Shown: positions 42,405-50,551 of the stretch, piece by piece
Layout: each line of letters starts with the position of its first letter
How positions within the stretch are numbered: position 1 is the stretch's first letter
Origin: Diplocloster agilis
GTDB taxonomy: Bacteria; Bacillota; Clostridia; Lachnospirales; Lachnospiraceae
Length of the DNA: 64,000 nucleotides
Assembly (NCBI RefSeq): GCF_019042275.1
Contig: NZ_JAHQCW010000006.1
Span: forward strand, 62,001-126,000
Direction of reading: 5' to 3'
Position numbers and translations under genes: made by a program
The notes under the pieces: model-generated
The model's input: only the letters and a program-made list of their open reading frames with translations
What the model was told of the DNA's origin: nothing
Database searches by the model: none

Positions 42405-43706
42405 TTAGTATAGATTCCGCTTATCGATCACGCGGACAGCCTTTCCTTCACTTCTGGTGATACTCTTAGGTGTGACCAGCTTCACAACGGCATAGATGCC
42501 CAGCATTGCCTTTAACGCACCGTTCAGTTCTTTTTCCCTTACCGTAATCTTGGACAGCTCGTCGGAGAACATCTCAGGGGTCATCTCCACCAGCACTTCC
42601 AGCTTGTCGCTGTTGTTTTCACGGGTAACGATAATCTGGTAGTTGGCCGGATATCCCTTGTTCAGCAATACGGTCTCGATCTGGGACGGGAATACGTTGA
42701 CGCCCTTGACGATCAGCATATCGTCGCTTCTGCCCATTGGTTTGGACATGCGCACGTGGGTTCTGCCGCAGGAACATTTCTCCCGGTTCAGCACGCAGAT
42801 GTCTCTGGTGCGGTAGCGCAGAAGCGGGAACGCCTGCTTGGTGATGCTGGTGAACACCAGCTCTCCCTTTTCGCCGTCAGGCAGTACCTCTCCCGTCACC
42901 GGATCGATGATCTCCGCGATGAAGTGGTCTTCATTGACATGCATACCGCCCTGGGCGCTGCACTCGAAGGATACGCCGGGGCCTGAGATCTCGGTCAGGC
43001 CGTAGATATCATAGGCTTTGATATGTAATTTATTCTGGATATCCTGGCGCATCTCCTCGCTCCAGGCTTCCGCTCCGAAGATACCGGCTTTTAGCTTGAT
43101 CTGATCCTGCAGGCCCCGCTCGTAGATGCTCTCCGCCAGATAAGCGGCATAGGAAGGCGTACAGCACAGAATCGTGGAGCCCAGATCACACATGAACTGG
43201 ATCTGGCGGTCCGTATTTCCGGAAGACATGGGCAGGGTCAGGGACCCCACCTTGTGGGAACCTCCGTTTAAGCCGGGGCCTCCGGTAAATAATCCATAGC
43301 CATAGCACACATGGACAACATCGTCCTTGGTCCCGCCGGCCGCGACGATGGCACGGGCGCAGCAGTCATCCCACAGGTCCAGGTCGTGCTGGGTGTAAAA
43401 AGCCACCACCCGGCGCCCTGTCGTTCCGCTGGTGGACTGTATTCTCACACAGTCGGACAGCGGCACGGCCAGCAGGCCGTAAGGGTAAGCTTCCCTCAAG
43501 TCGTCTTTGGTCAGGAAAGGCAGTTTATTCAGGTCTTCTGTGGATCTGATATCCTCCGGCACCACTCCCTTCTTCTCCATCAGATTGCGGTAATACGGTA
43601 CATTGTCATATACATGTTTCACTTGCTTTACAAGCCGCTCATCCTGCCAGGCCTTGATCTGGTCCCGGGATGCGCATTCAACTTCCGGCTGATAATAATT
43701 AGGCAT
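42405..43706 (-). CDS. phenylacetate-CoA ligase (PaaK family), copy 1
   Basis: A 433-residue adenylate-forming enzyme. Core motifs: RIQSTSGTTGRRVVAFYTQH (AMP/ATP loop), YGLTEISGPGVSFEC, and the C-terminal MGRSDDMLIVKGVNVFPSQI with catalytic Lys near the end. PaaK enzymes join arylacetates to CoA with ATP. In an operon with IorAB, which makes arylacetyl-CoA from arylpyruvates, the ligase could run in reverse and conserve energy, or activate exogenous phenylacetate or indoleacetate. About the same length as its paralogue at 46474. Confidence 0.93.
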   Translation of the reverse strand: MPNYYQPEVECASRDQIKAWQDERLVKQVKHVYDNVPYYRNLMEKKGVVPEDIRSTEDLNKLPFLTKDDLREAYPYGLLAVPLSDCVRIQSTSGTTGRRVVAFYTQHDLDLWDDCCARAIVAAGGTKDDVVHVCYGYGLFTGGPGLNGGSHKVGSLTLPMSSGNTDRQIQFMCDLGSTILCCTPSYAAYLAESIYERGLQDQIKLKAGIFGAEAWSEEMRQDIQNKLHIKAYDIYGLTEISGPGVSFECSAQGGMHVNEDHFIAEIIDPVTGEVLPDGEKGELVFTSITKQAFPLLRYRTRDICVLNREKCSCGRTHVRMSKPMGRSDDMLIVKGVNVFPSQIETVLLNKGYPANYQIIVTRENNSDKLEVLVEMTPEMFSDELSKITVREKELNGALKAMLGIYAVVKLVTPKSITRSEGKAVRVIDKRNLY

Positions 43707-43739
43707 TGAAGTGTATCCTCTCTTTTCTTAAGTTTTCCA

Positions 43740-44147
43740 TTAATCCACTATGATCAAATCGTGATTCTCCAGCAGCTGGGTCGCTTCTTCGATATCATCG
43801 GTGTGGAACACCATCACCGGCGCCTGGTTTTCACGGATCACGAAAGAATAGATATAGTTTATACTGATGTTTCCATCGGCGAGAATCTTTAACATGGCGT
43901 TTAAACTGCCTTTTTTATCTTCCAGCTCCACCGCCAGCACATCTCCCACCCGTACGACGAAGCCTCTGGCAGTCAGGGCCGCCTTGGCTTCCTCCGGCTC
44001 ATCCACAATTAACCGGAGGATACCGAATTCAGGGGTATCAAAAGATGAGATGGCCCGGATATTAATATCCGCATCCAGAAGTGCGTTTGTGACATTCATC
44101 AGGCTTCCGGAACGGTTTTCTACAAAAACGGATAACTGTTTTAACAT
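43740..44147 (-). CDS. ACT domain protein (paired ACT)
   Basis: A 135-residue protein with two ACT domains: LSVFVENRSGSLMNVTNALL (residues 4-23) and VELEDKKGSLNAMLKILADG (74-93). It sits between iorB (11-base gap) and a CoA ligase gene. This pairing of ACT proteins with PaaK and Ior genes recurs in Clostridia and Archaea. Ligand unknown; probably an aromatic amino acid or arylacetate. Confidence 0.9.
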   Translation of the reverse strand: MLKQLSVFVENRSGSLMNVTNALLDADINIRAISSFDTPEFGILRLIVDEPEEAKAALTARGFVVRVGDVLAVELEDKKGSLNAMLKILADGNISINYIYSFVIRENQAPVMVFHTDDIEEATQLLENHDLIIVD

Positions 44148-44158
44148 GTTCGAACCTC

Positions 44159-44728
44159 CTATTTTGTGTAACCTATTTCAAAAGCTTGCAGGTTGACCTG
44201 GATGGTTTTCGGGGGAACCGTTTTTTCGATCACCCTGCACCACTGCTCTTTGCTGAAATCCATATGCTGGGCCGCCACTCCAAGTACGATCAGATTAAAC
44301 GTTTTGGTGTTGCCCAGTTTCCTGGCCTCCGCCATCGCGTCGATCGAATACAGCTTATATTCTTTTTCCAGATTTTCCAGTATGTGTTCCGGATATTGCG
44401 CGCTTCCGATCACGACGGGCATCGGATCGATCCGCTGGTCGTTGACGATCAGCACGCCGTCTTTTTTGAGGAAATGGGCATACCGCATGGCTTCCAGCCG
44501 CTCAAAGGAGATCAGGACATCCGCACAGCCCTCTTCCACGATGGGTTCCGAAACCTGGTCCCCATAGCGGACAAAGGTAACAACGCTGCCGCCCCGCTGC
44601 GCCATTCCATGTACCTCGGATAATTTTACATCATATCCCGCGTCCATGGCCAGACCGCCCAGGATTCTGCTGGTCAGCAGGGTTCCCTGACCGCCGACGC
44701 CTACTATCATGATATTTCTTGTCTCCAT
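44159..44728 (-). CDS. iorB: indolepyruvate:ferredoxin oxidoreductase, beta subunit
   Basis: A 189-residue gamma-domain-type subunit of the 2-oxoacid:ferredoxin oxidoreductase family: NIMIVGVGGQGTLLTSRILG, LSEVHGMAQRGGSVVTFVRY and SFERLEAMRYAHFLKKDGVL are family blocks. With IorA it converts arylpyruvates and CoA to arylacetyl-CoA, CO2 and reduced ferredoxin. It overlaps iorA by one base. Confidence 0.95.
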   Translation of the reverse strand: METRNIMIVGVGGQGTLLTSRILGGLAMDAGYDVKLSEVHGMAQRGGSVVTFVRYGDQVSEPIVEEGCADVLISFERLEAMRYAHFLKKDGVLIVNDQRIDPMPVVIGSAQYPEHILENLEKEYKLYSIDAMAEARKLGNTKTFNLIVLGVAAQHMDFSKEQWCRVIEKTVPPKTIQVNLQAFEIGYTK

Positions 44729-46470
44729 TATCTTTCACCTGCCTTCTCAATTGCTCCGAATTTACACAGGGATTCACACAGACCGCAGCCGGTACACATG
44801 GTATCGTCAATCTTTATGATCCCGTCTTCCCTTCTGGTCATCGCAGGACATCCGGGTTTCATGCACATACCGCATTTCTTGCATTTATCTTCGTCTACCG
44901 CGTAATACGGTTTTTTCTCTTTGCTCAACAGGACGCAGGGAGATTTCGTGATAATAACGGAAATTTCATCCTTCGCCGTCTCCTCTTTGATCACCCGCTC
45001 CAGCTCCTCGATATCAAACGCATTGACCACTACCACATTGGGTACGCCGATGGCGCGGCACAGGCCCGGGATATCGATGGCGTAGGTGGGATCTCCCATC
45101 AGGGTTTTACCGGTCGCCGCGTGATCCTGATGCCCGGTCATTCCGGTGGTGGAATTGTCCAGGATCATGACCGTACCGCTGGCCTGGTTATAGACCATGT
45201 TCATCAGGGAGTTGACGCCGGTATGAAGGAAGGTGGAATCGCCGATCACAGCCACCCAGTCTTTTACATACTCTTTTCCCCTGGCTTTTTCCATGCCGTG
45301 CAGGGTGGATATGCTGGCGCCCATGCAGACCGTGGTCTCCACCACGCCCAGAGGCGGCGCGGACCCTAGCGTATAACAGCCGATGTCTCCGGCTCCATGG
45401 ATTTTCAGTTTCTTCAGCACATGGTAGACGCTGCGGTGCGGACATCCGGGACAGAGGATCGGAGGCCGAACCGGGATCTGAGCGGGATCTTTTAAACCGA
45501 GATCCTGTTTTAAGATTGCTTTTCGAAGCAGGTTGGCGCTGTATTCACCCTGAACGGTGAAGATCTCTTTTCCGATCAGCGGAATTCCCCAGGAACGCAT
45601 CTGTTCTTCTATGACGGGTTCCAGTTCCTCCACCACATACAGAGTGTCCACTTTGGAAGCAAAATCTTCCAGCAATTTTCTCGGGAGCGGATTGACGATT
45701 CCCAGTTTACAGATCGAAGCTTTTGGAAGCACTTCTTTTACATACTGATAAGCGATACCGCTGGTGACGACGCCGATGCGGGTATCTCCCATTTCCACCC
45801 GGTTGACCGGGAAAGAACAGCCGTCCTCCGCCAGCTTTTTATTCCTGGCTTCCACTACCGGATGACGGAATTTCGCATTGCCGGGAACCATGACATATTT
45901 CGCCGGATTTTTCTCGTATGCTTTATCCTCAGGCACCTGGCGGTCACACAGCTCCACCAGGCCCTGGGAATGGGATAATCTGGTGGTGACCCTTACGATC
46001 ACCGGAGTGTCATATGTTTCACTGAGCTCATATGCAAATTTTACAAAATCTTTGGCTTCCCGGCTGTCGGAAGGCTCCAGTACCGGTACCTGCGCAGCTC
46101 TGGCCACCATACGGGTGTCCTGCTCATTCTGGGAGCTGTAGAGTCCCGGGTCATCCGCCACTACCATGACCATTCCGCCGTTCACGCCGCAGTAGGAGGC
46201 TGTATAGAGGGGGTCACTGGCCACATTAAGCCCTACGTGCTTCATACAGGCAAGGGAGCGCACACCGCTGATGGATGCGCCGATAGCCACTTCCGTCGCC
46301 ACCTTTTCATTGGGCGCCCATTCGGAATAGACCTCCCCTTTATATTTCGCTATGTATTCACTGATCTCCGTACTGGGAGTTCCGGGATAAGCGGAGGACA
46401 CCTTCACTCCCGCCTCATAGGCTCCCCGGGCGATTGCCTCGTTTCCCAGCATTATCTTTGTTTCTGCCAT
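44728..46470 (-). CDS. iorA: indolepyruvate:ferredoxin oxidoreductase, alpha subunit
   Basis: A 580-residue subunit with the pyrimidine domain (1-170; SAYPGTPSTEISEYIAKYKG), a transketolase C-like domain, the TPP-binding domain (about 330-510, with CPGCPHRSVYHVLKKLK and IGDSTFLHTGVNSLMNMVYN), and a C-terminal ferredoxin domain (CKKCGMCMKPGCPAM, CTGCGLCESLCKFGAI). These Cys motifs hold the electron-transferring clusters; the first is atypical in spacing. It carries out oxidative decarboxylation of arylpyruvates formed from Trp, Phe and Tyr. Confidence 0.95.
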   Translation of the reverse strand: MAETKIMLGNEAIARGAYEAGVKVSSAYPGTPSTEISEYIAKYKGEVYSEWAPNEKVATEVAIGASISGVRSLACMKHVGLNVASDPLYTASYCGVNGGMVMVVADDPGLYSSQNEQDTRMVARAAQVPVLEPSDSREAKDFVKFAYELSETYDTPVIVRVTTRLSHSQGLVELCDRQVPEDKAYEKNPAKYVMVPGNAKFRHPVVEARNKKLAEDGCSFPVNRVEMGDTRIGVVTSGIAYQYVKEVLPKASICKLGIVNPLPRKLLEDFASKVDTLYVVEELEPVIEEQMRSWGIPLIGKEIFTVQGEYSANLLRKAILKQDLGLKDPAQIPVRPPILCPGCPHRSVYHVLKKLKIHGAGDIGCYTLGSAPPLGVVETTVCMGASISTLHGMEKARGKEYVKDWVAVIGDSTFLHTGVNSLMNMVYNQASGTVMILDNSTTGMTGHQDHAATGKTLMGDPTYAIDIPGLCRAIGVPNVVVVNAFDIEELERVIKEETAKDEISVIITKSPCVLLSKEKKPYYAVDEDKCKKCGMCMKPGCPAMTRREDGIIKIDDTMCTGCGLCESLCKFGAIEKAGER

Positions 46471-46473
46471 ATC

Positions 46474-47784
46474 TTATAGTCCATCCTTTCTTAGATCTGT
46501 AACTCGCTTCGCTTTTCCTTCGAATCGCTGCAGGCTCTGAGGCGCCATAAGCCGTATCGTGGCGTCCAGACCCAGAATATCCCGCAGGCCCTGACGGATT
46601 CTGGTCTCCAGAGCGCTCAACATGGAATATTTGTCCAGCAGACGGTCGTCCACCAGTTCCACGGAGATCGTCATCACATCCAGATGATTCTTCCTCTCCA
46701 CCAGGATCTCATAATGCGGCCCGATCTCTTCGATCTTCAGCAGCACTTCCTCGATCTGGCCCGGGAATACATTTACGCCTCTGATAACCAGCATATCATC
46801 CGAACGTCCCGACAGATTTTCCATCCGGCAGGTGGTTCTTCCGCATTTACACGGCTCGTAGAACAGCCTGGAGATATCTTTCGTCCGATAGCGCAAAAGA
46901 GGCAGCGCTTCCCGGCCCAGACAGGTGATAACCAATTCCCCCTTCTCTCCCGCAGGCAATACCTCGCCTGTATTGGGATCAATGATTTCGGGAATAAACC
47001 AGTCCTCATTGATGTGCATGCCGCACAGATATTCACACTCTCCGGAAACCCCCGGCCCGCATAGCTCGCTCATCCCATAGTTCTGCGTACAAAGGAAATC
47101 TTCTCCCCACATCTTCTTCATCTCGGCGCGCATGGCCTCTGTCATGCCTTCTCCGCCGAACAGGCCGATCTTTAAGTTCAGGTCGCGAATCGGATCGATC
47201 CCGTTTAATTTGGCCACTTCACCAATTCGAAGCGCATAGGATGGCGTCGCCACCAGAAGGGTCGTGCCCATATCCTGCATGAACATCAGCTGCTTCTTCG
47301 TATTTCCCGTAGAAGTCGGCATCACACAGGCGCCTATATTTTCCAAACCCATATGTAATCCAAGCGCTCCGGTAAACATCCCGTAGCCAAAGCAGATCTG
47401 CGCGATATCATCACCGGTGGCGCCGCCCAGACAGGCGATCCTGGATACATTATTTGTCCACATATGCAGATCGTTCTTTGTGTAACCGACAATGGTCGGC
47501 TTGCCTGTAGTCCCTGAGGATGCATGCACCCGCTGAAGTTGACTGGACGGCACCGCGAACATCCCGGTGGGATAATTCTCCCGGAAATCGCTCTTGTTGG
47601 TGAACGGCAGCTTCTGAAGGTCTTTTAATGTTTTTACATCCTCCGGCTTCACGCCGGCCTCTTCCATTTTCTTCCGATAAGAAGGCACCCGCTCGTAAAT
47701 ATAGGACACGGTACTTTGCAGCCTGGCCAGCTGGATCTCTTCTATCTCGGCTCTGGGAAGTGTTTCTTCTTTTGCCCAAATCAT
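46474..47784 (-). CDS. phenylacetate-CoA ligase (PaaK family), copy 2
   Basis: A 436-residue adenylate-forming enzyme with RVHASSGTTGKPTIVGYTKN, YGMSELCGPGVSGEC and LSGRSDDMLVIRGVNVFPGQ. It is paralogous to the ligase at 42405. It is the first gene of the operon; the ATG at 47784 follows GGGGGAAATGAC, whereas the in-frame start at 47820 has none. Two ligases in one operon may differ in aryl preference (phenyl versus indolyl) or direction; the sequence does not decide. Confidence 0.93.
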   Translation of the reverse strand: MIWAKEETLPRAEIEEIQLARLQSTVSYIYERVPSYRKKMEEAGVKPEDVKTLKDLQKLPFTNKSDFRENYPTGMFAVPSSQLQRVHASSGTTGKPTIVGYTKNDLHMWTNNVSRIACLGGATGDDIAQICFGYGMFTGALGLHMGLENIGACVMPTSTGNTKKQLMFMQDMGTTLLVATPSYALRIGEVAKLNGIDPIRDLNLKIGLFGGEGMTEAMRAEMKKMWGEDFLCTQNYGMSELCGPGVSGECEYLCGMHINEDWFIPEIIDPNTGEVLPAGEKGELVITCLGREALPLLRYRTKDISRLFYEPCKCGRTTCRMENLSGRSDDMLVIRGVNVFPGQIEEVLLKIEEIGPHYEILVERKNHLDVMTISVELVDDRLLDKYSMLSALETRIRQGLRDILGLDATIRLMAPQSLQRFEGKAKRVTDLRKDGL

Positions 47785-47934
47785 GTCATTTCCCCCATTG
47801 TTCAATAGTATAAATAGCATTATATCATCTATTTCTCAAATTTGCACGTGTTTTATTTTAGGGCTTTAACGCTTTACTGGGGGAATGTCGTGGAGTAACG
47901 AACCGGGAATTCCGCGACCGTCCGCAAAAGCCTA

Positions 47935-48285
47935 TTATGGTTTGATGTAGGAATATCCTTCCTCCTGTTTTTTTGCCAGTTCCACTACACCGGCAGGTAC
48001 CACCGTTGCAAAGGGACACAGGACGGTATTTTGGGCAGCAAATTTTTTGAGCGCGTTGTTGCAGACGGCAAATATAACTTTCTTCGTATGCAGCTCTTCC
48101 ATCCTTGCATAGCGGTTCGCTTCCTTTGCTTCCTGCCGGAACAGTCCGGTGACCGCTATCCCGTTTGCTACTATTTCAATTTCAAAGGCGGTATTGTTTT
48201 CCGCTCCATAATTCAGCATATTCGTAACATTGTCCAATACCATATTCCATTTTTCCGACTCATCGATGTGATATATCACTTTCAT
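47935..48285 (-). CDS. DsrE/DsrF-like family protein
   Basis: A 116-residue protein of the DsrE-like fold: MKVIYHIDESEKWNMVLDNV, EIEIVANGIAVTGL, and VIFAVCNNALKKFAAQNTVL with one conserved cysteine at the position of the DsrE active Cys. Family members carry sulfur or have unknown roles. GAGAGGAGATCTACT precedes the start. It is between the ior operon and the M56 gene, apparently separate from both. Confidence 0.85.
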   Translation of the reverse strand: MKVIYHIDESEKWNMVLDNVTNMLNYGAENNTAFEIEIVANGIAVTGLFRQEAKEANRYARMEELHTKKVIFAVCNNALKKFAAQNTVLCPFATVVPAGVVELAKKQEEGYSYIKP

Positions 48286-48352
48286 AGTAGATCTCCTCTC
48301 ATTTTATTGTTATCCTTCCTATTATCCGTTTACCTTTCTATTATACTATATT

Positions 48353-50257
48353 TTACTCCTCCTGCTCGAAGTTTTTACCGTTCCAGTGATAGAGAACCGC
48401 CTCGTCTTCTCCAGACTGCTGGTTATACCAATTTACAGCAAAGCTTCCTGGAGCCGGCTGATCCAGCAATACGGACGCTTCTCTTTCGTCATGGCGTTCG
48501 ATGTAGCTAAGTAGGGATAGGCGGCCGCCGGTGTCTATACTGTATAGATTATACTCGTTTCCTCCGCTCCACACCCAGCTTCCAAGAGTAAATTCCGGGT
48601 TTTTGTCTCCGTTATAGTCGGCCGTCACAAGGGTCACCGGGCCGTAAAAGCACAGTTCCGGCTGGGACAGCTGTACCGGCATCTGATCCAGGACGCGGCC
48701 GTCCTTAAGCGTGCGCAGTTCAAACTTTCCCACATAGTTCTCTCCGTCCTGAAAATAACCGCCGTACATAAAGTCCGGATCGTCGGATCTCCATAATTTT
48801 CCATCTGTCATTACCAGTTCCACGTCGACACTGCTTTTGTCCGCAAGGGTAACGGGCGTAATTCCCATGGAGTAAGGAAATGTAATCCCGCCGGTGTCCG
48901 CACCGCCTGTCATTTCTTCACCGTTATCCTGTGCGCCATCAAAAAATCCTTCCGGCAGCTTGTCATCGCCCTCGTAGTCCCACCGGGACAGCCAGCCGTA
49001 GGAAGCGCGGTAGCTGTCCTCGTCAATTACCAGATAGACGTTGCCGCTGTTGGCGTACCGGTGCCTCACCCCGTCCGTTGTGGTTATATAAAAACTCAAT
49101 TCTCCTCCGGCCAGCTCTTCCGGTTCCCTCACATACCGGCCGCGTGAGTCCTTCATAAGCTTTACTATCTCCGGATATTCTTCCGGAGCAAATACACGGT
49201 ATTGCTTTTCTTCGTCTGCCGGCATAACCACCAGCTCGATTTTAGTGATGTCTTCCGAGCTTAAATTTTTTGCCCATTTCATGGATTCCCGGGCAGCAGG
49301 ACTGCATATCAATCCGGCAGATACGATAATCAGCACCACCGCCGATCCAAGGATCCCCCAGAAAGCCGGCCTGTGATAATTTAACACATTGCGGATTCGG
49401 CTTTTTATATCATTTTCACCGAAAGCCAGAGGGCCTCCGTTTAAGGCCCTTCGTCCGGAGGCCAACGCTAACAGGGACGAGGCGTATTCCTTTCGGATCT
49501 GGTTCCCCATGTCGTGCAGGACCCGTTCATCGCAGGATAATTCCATATCCTTTTCCATCAACAGAAATGATACCCAGACCAGCGGATTAAACCAATGAAT
49601 GCACAGGATCAGATAAGCCAGCGGTTTGATCAGGTAATCAAACCGCTTGATATGGACCTGTTCGTGGCATATAATGTAGCTTCGCTCCGATTCTTCCAAT
49701 CCGATTGGTATATATATGGCCGGACGGAGAATTCCCATTACAAAAGGCGTCTGCACATGCTTCCCTTCATAGATATTTATTTTCCGTCTTGTAAGTATCC
49801 CCTGGATTTCGTCCTTTTTGTATAGACAGGCTGTTCTTCGCAGCTTCCTCATCTTGCCCAGGGACCGGATGCTGTAAGCCAGCATTCCGATTATTCCCGA
49901 CAGCCAGATCACTGCGGCCGCCATCATACCCAGCTGAGGTAGTGTTTTGTCAGCCGGGCGGACAGGCGTCTGCAAGGCCTGTCCGGAATTATCCGCTGTA
50001 TTAGGGTTTGGATTTTCCGGCATGGCAGGCTCCTGATACACAGTCACTTCCGGAATTGCCGCATTTCCGGAAGGCAGCAAACTGAACATTCCTTCTATAG
50101 ATAATGGGCAGACCAGACGGAACAGCACCGCGCACCAAAGTATGTAGGAAAATATTTTTGGCGCCCTTTTTAACAGCATTCGTACTGCCAGAATGATAAG
50201 AATGACGTAACTTGCGGTTATACTCATGTTTAAGATTGTAAGAAAGAGTTTTTCCAT
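48353..50257 (-). CDS. M56 family sensor metalloprotease without a BlaI partner
   Basis: A 634-residue membrane protease of the BlaR1/MecR1 type. It has N-terminal helices (about residues 8-27, 33-54 and 113-130), a zinc site YIICHEQVHIKRFDY (HExxH) with KDMELSCDERVL, a further helix near 310, and a large external C-terminal region ending in an FG-GAP-like tail (VTADYNGDKNPEFTLGSWVW). No penicilloyl-serine sensor domain is visible. The ATG at 50257 is set by GGGGGAAAACAAG; an open frame continues upstream to 50509 into the type C repeat but is not coding by context. No BlaI gene is adjacent, although two candidate operators are. Confidence 0.85.
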   Translation of the reverse strand: MEKLFLTILNMSITASYVILIILAVRMLLKRAPKIFSYILWCAVLFRLVCPLSIEGMFSLLPSGNAAIPEVTVYQEPAMPENPNPNTADNSGQALQTPVRPADKTLPQLGMMAAAVIWLSGIIGMLAYSIRSLGKMRKLRRTACLYKKDEIQGILTRRKINIYEGKHVQTPFVMGILRPAIYIPIGLEESERSYIICHEQVHIKRFDYLIKPLAYLILCIHWFNPLVWVSFLLMEKDMELSCDERVLHDMGNQIRKEYASSLLALASGRRALNGGPLAFGENDIKSRIRNVLNYHRPAFWGILGSAVVLIIVSAGLICSPAARESMKWAKNLSSEDITKIELVVMPADEEKQYRVFAPEEYPEIVKLMKDSRGRYVREPEELAGGELSFYITTTDGVRHRYANSGNVYLVIDEDSYRASYGWLSRWDYEGDDKLPEGFFDGAQDNGEEMTGGADTGGITFPYSMGITPVTLADKSSVDVELVMTDGKLWRSDDPDFMYGGYFQDGENYVGKFELRTLKDGRVLDQMPVQLSQPELCFYGPVTLVTADYNGDKNPEFTLGSWVWSGGNEYNLYSIDTGGRLSLLSYIERHDEREASVLLDQPAPGSFAVNWYNQQSGEDEAVLYHWNGKNFEQEE

Positions 50258-50295
50258 CTTGTTTTCCCCCATATCCCCGAAATTTGTCCGGCCTG

Positions 50296-50343
50296 GTCTA
50301 ATATCAATAGACCATTCTTTTCTATAGTCTATCACGAATAGAC
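50296..50343 (-). promoter_or_regulatory. paired 17-bp inverted repeats before the orphan M56 gene
   Basis: GTCTA-N7-TAGAC occurs at 50296-50312 and again at 50327-50343, with centres 31 bp apart (about three helical turns), 39-86 bases upstream of the start codon. Such pairs are expected for a dimeric repressor. BlaI-type control from elsewhere on the chromosome is the likeliest reading. Confidence 0.6.
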
Positions 50344-50359
50344 CGTTACTACAACAAAA

Positions 50360-50484
50360 AAAGAGTTTCGCTTGCGAAACTCTCCGCCTGCGGCGGGCCG
50401 CGTAAGCGGCATCTTCCTTTCCGCCGCAGTGCGATCCCCTCGAGGTCTTTTTATTCCATAGGCGCACTTTCCTCGTGTGGAATA
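50360..50484 (+). repeat. type C repeat, copy C2
   Basis: AAAGAGTTTCGCTTGCGAAA opens the first hairpin; CTGCGGCGG/CCGCCGCAG and GCCGCGTAAGCGGC form the second; the tail TTTTTATTCCATAGG with GTGTGGAATAAAA resembles a terminator. It lies in the leader of the M56 gene. Confidence 0.8.
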
Positions 50485-50488
50485 AAAT

Positions 50489-50528
50489 GAGCCATAGATT
50501 TCGATTCAAAAGTCAAAATCTATGGCTC
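50489..50528 (-). terminator. terminator of the glycan operon
   Basis: GAGCCATAGATTT pairs perfectly with AAATCTATGGCTC (13 bp, 14-base loop); on the minus strand the stem is followed by ATTTTATTCC. It ends 24 bases past the stop of the beta-helix gene. Confidence 0.7.
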
Positions 50529-50551
50529 GCCGCATAACTTACTTTAGCCTT

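Noticed and set aside
50258-50509. N-terminal extension of the M56 protein up to 50509
   Set aside because: It translates the type C repeat and operator region, has no ribosome binding site, and the protein family starts at the ATG at 50257.
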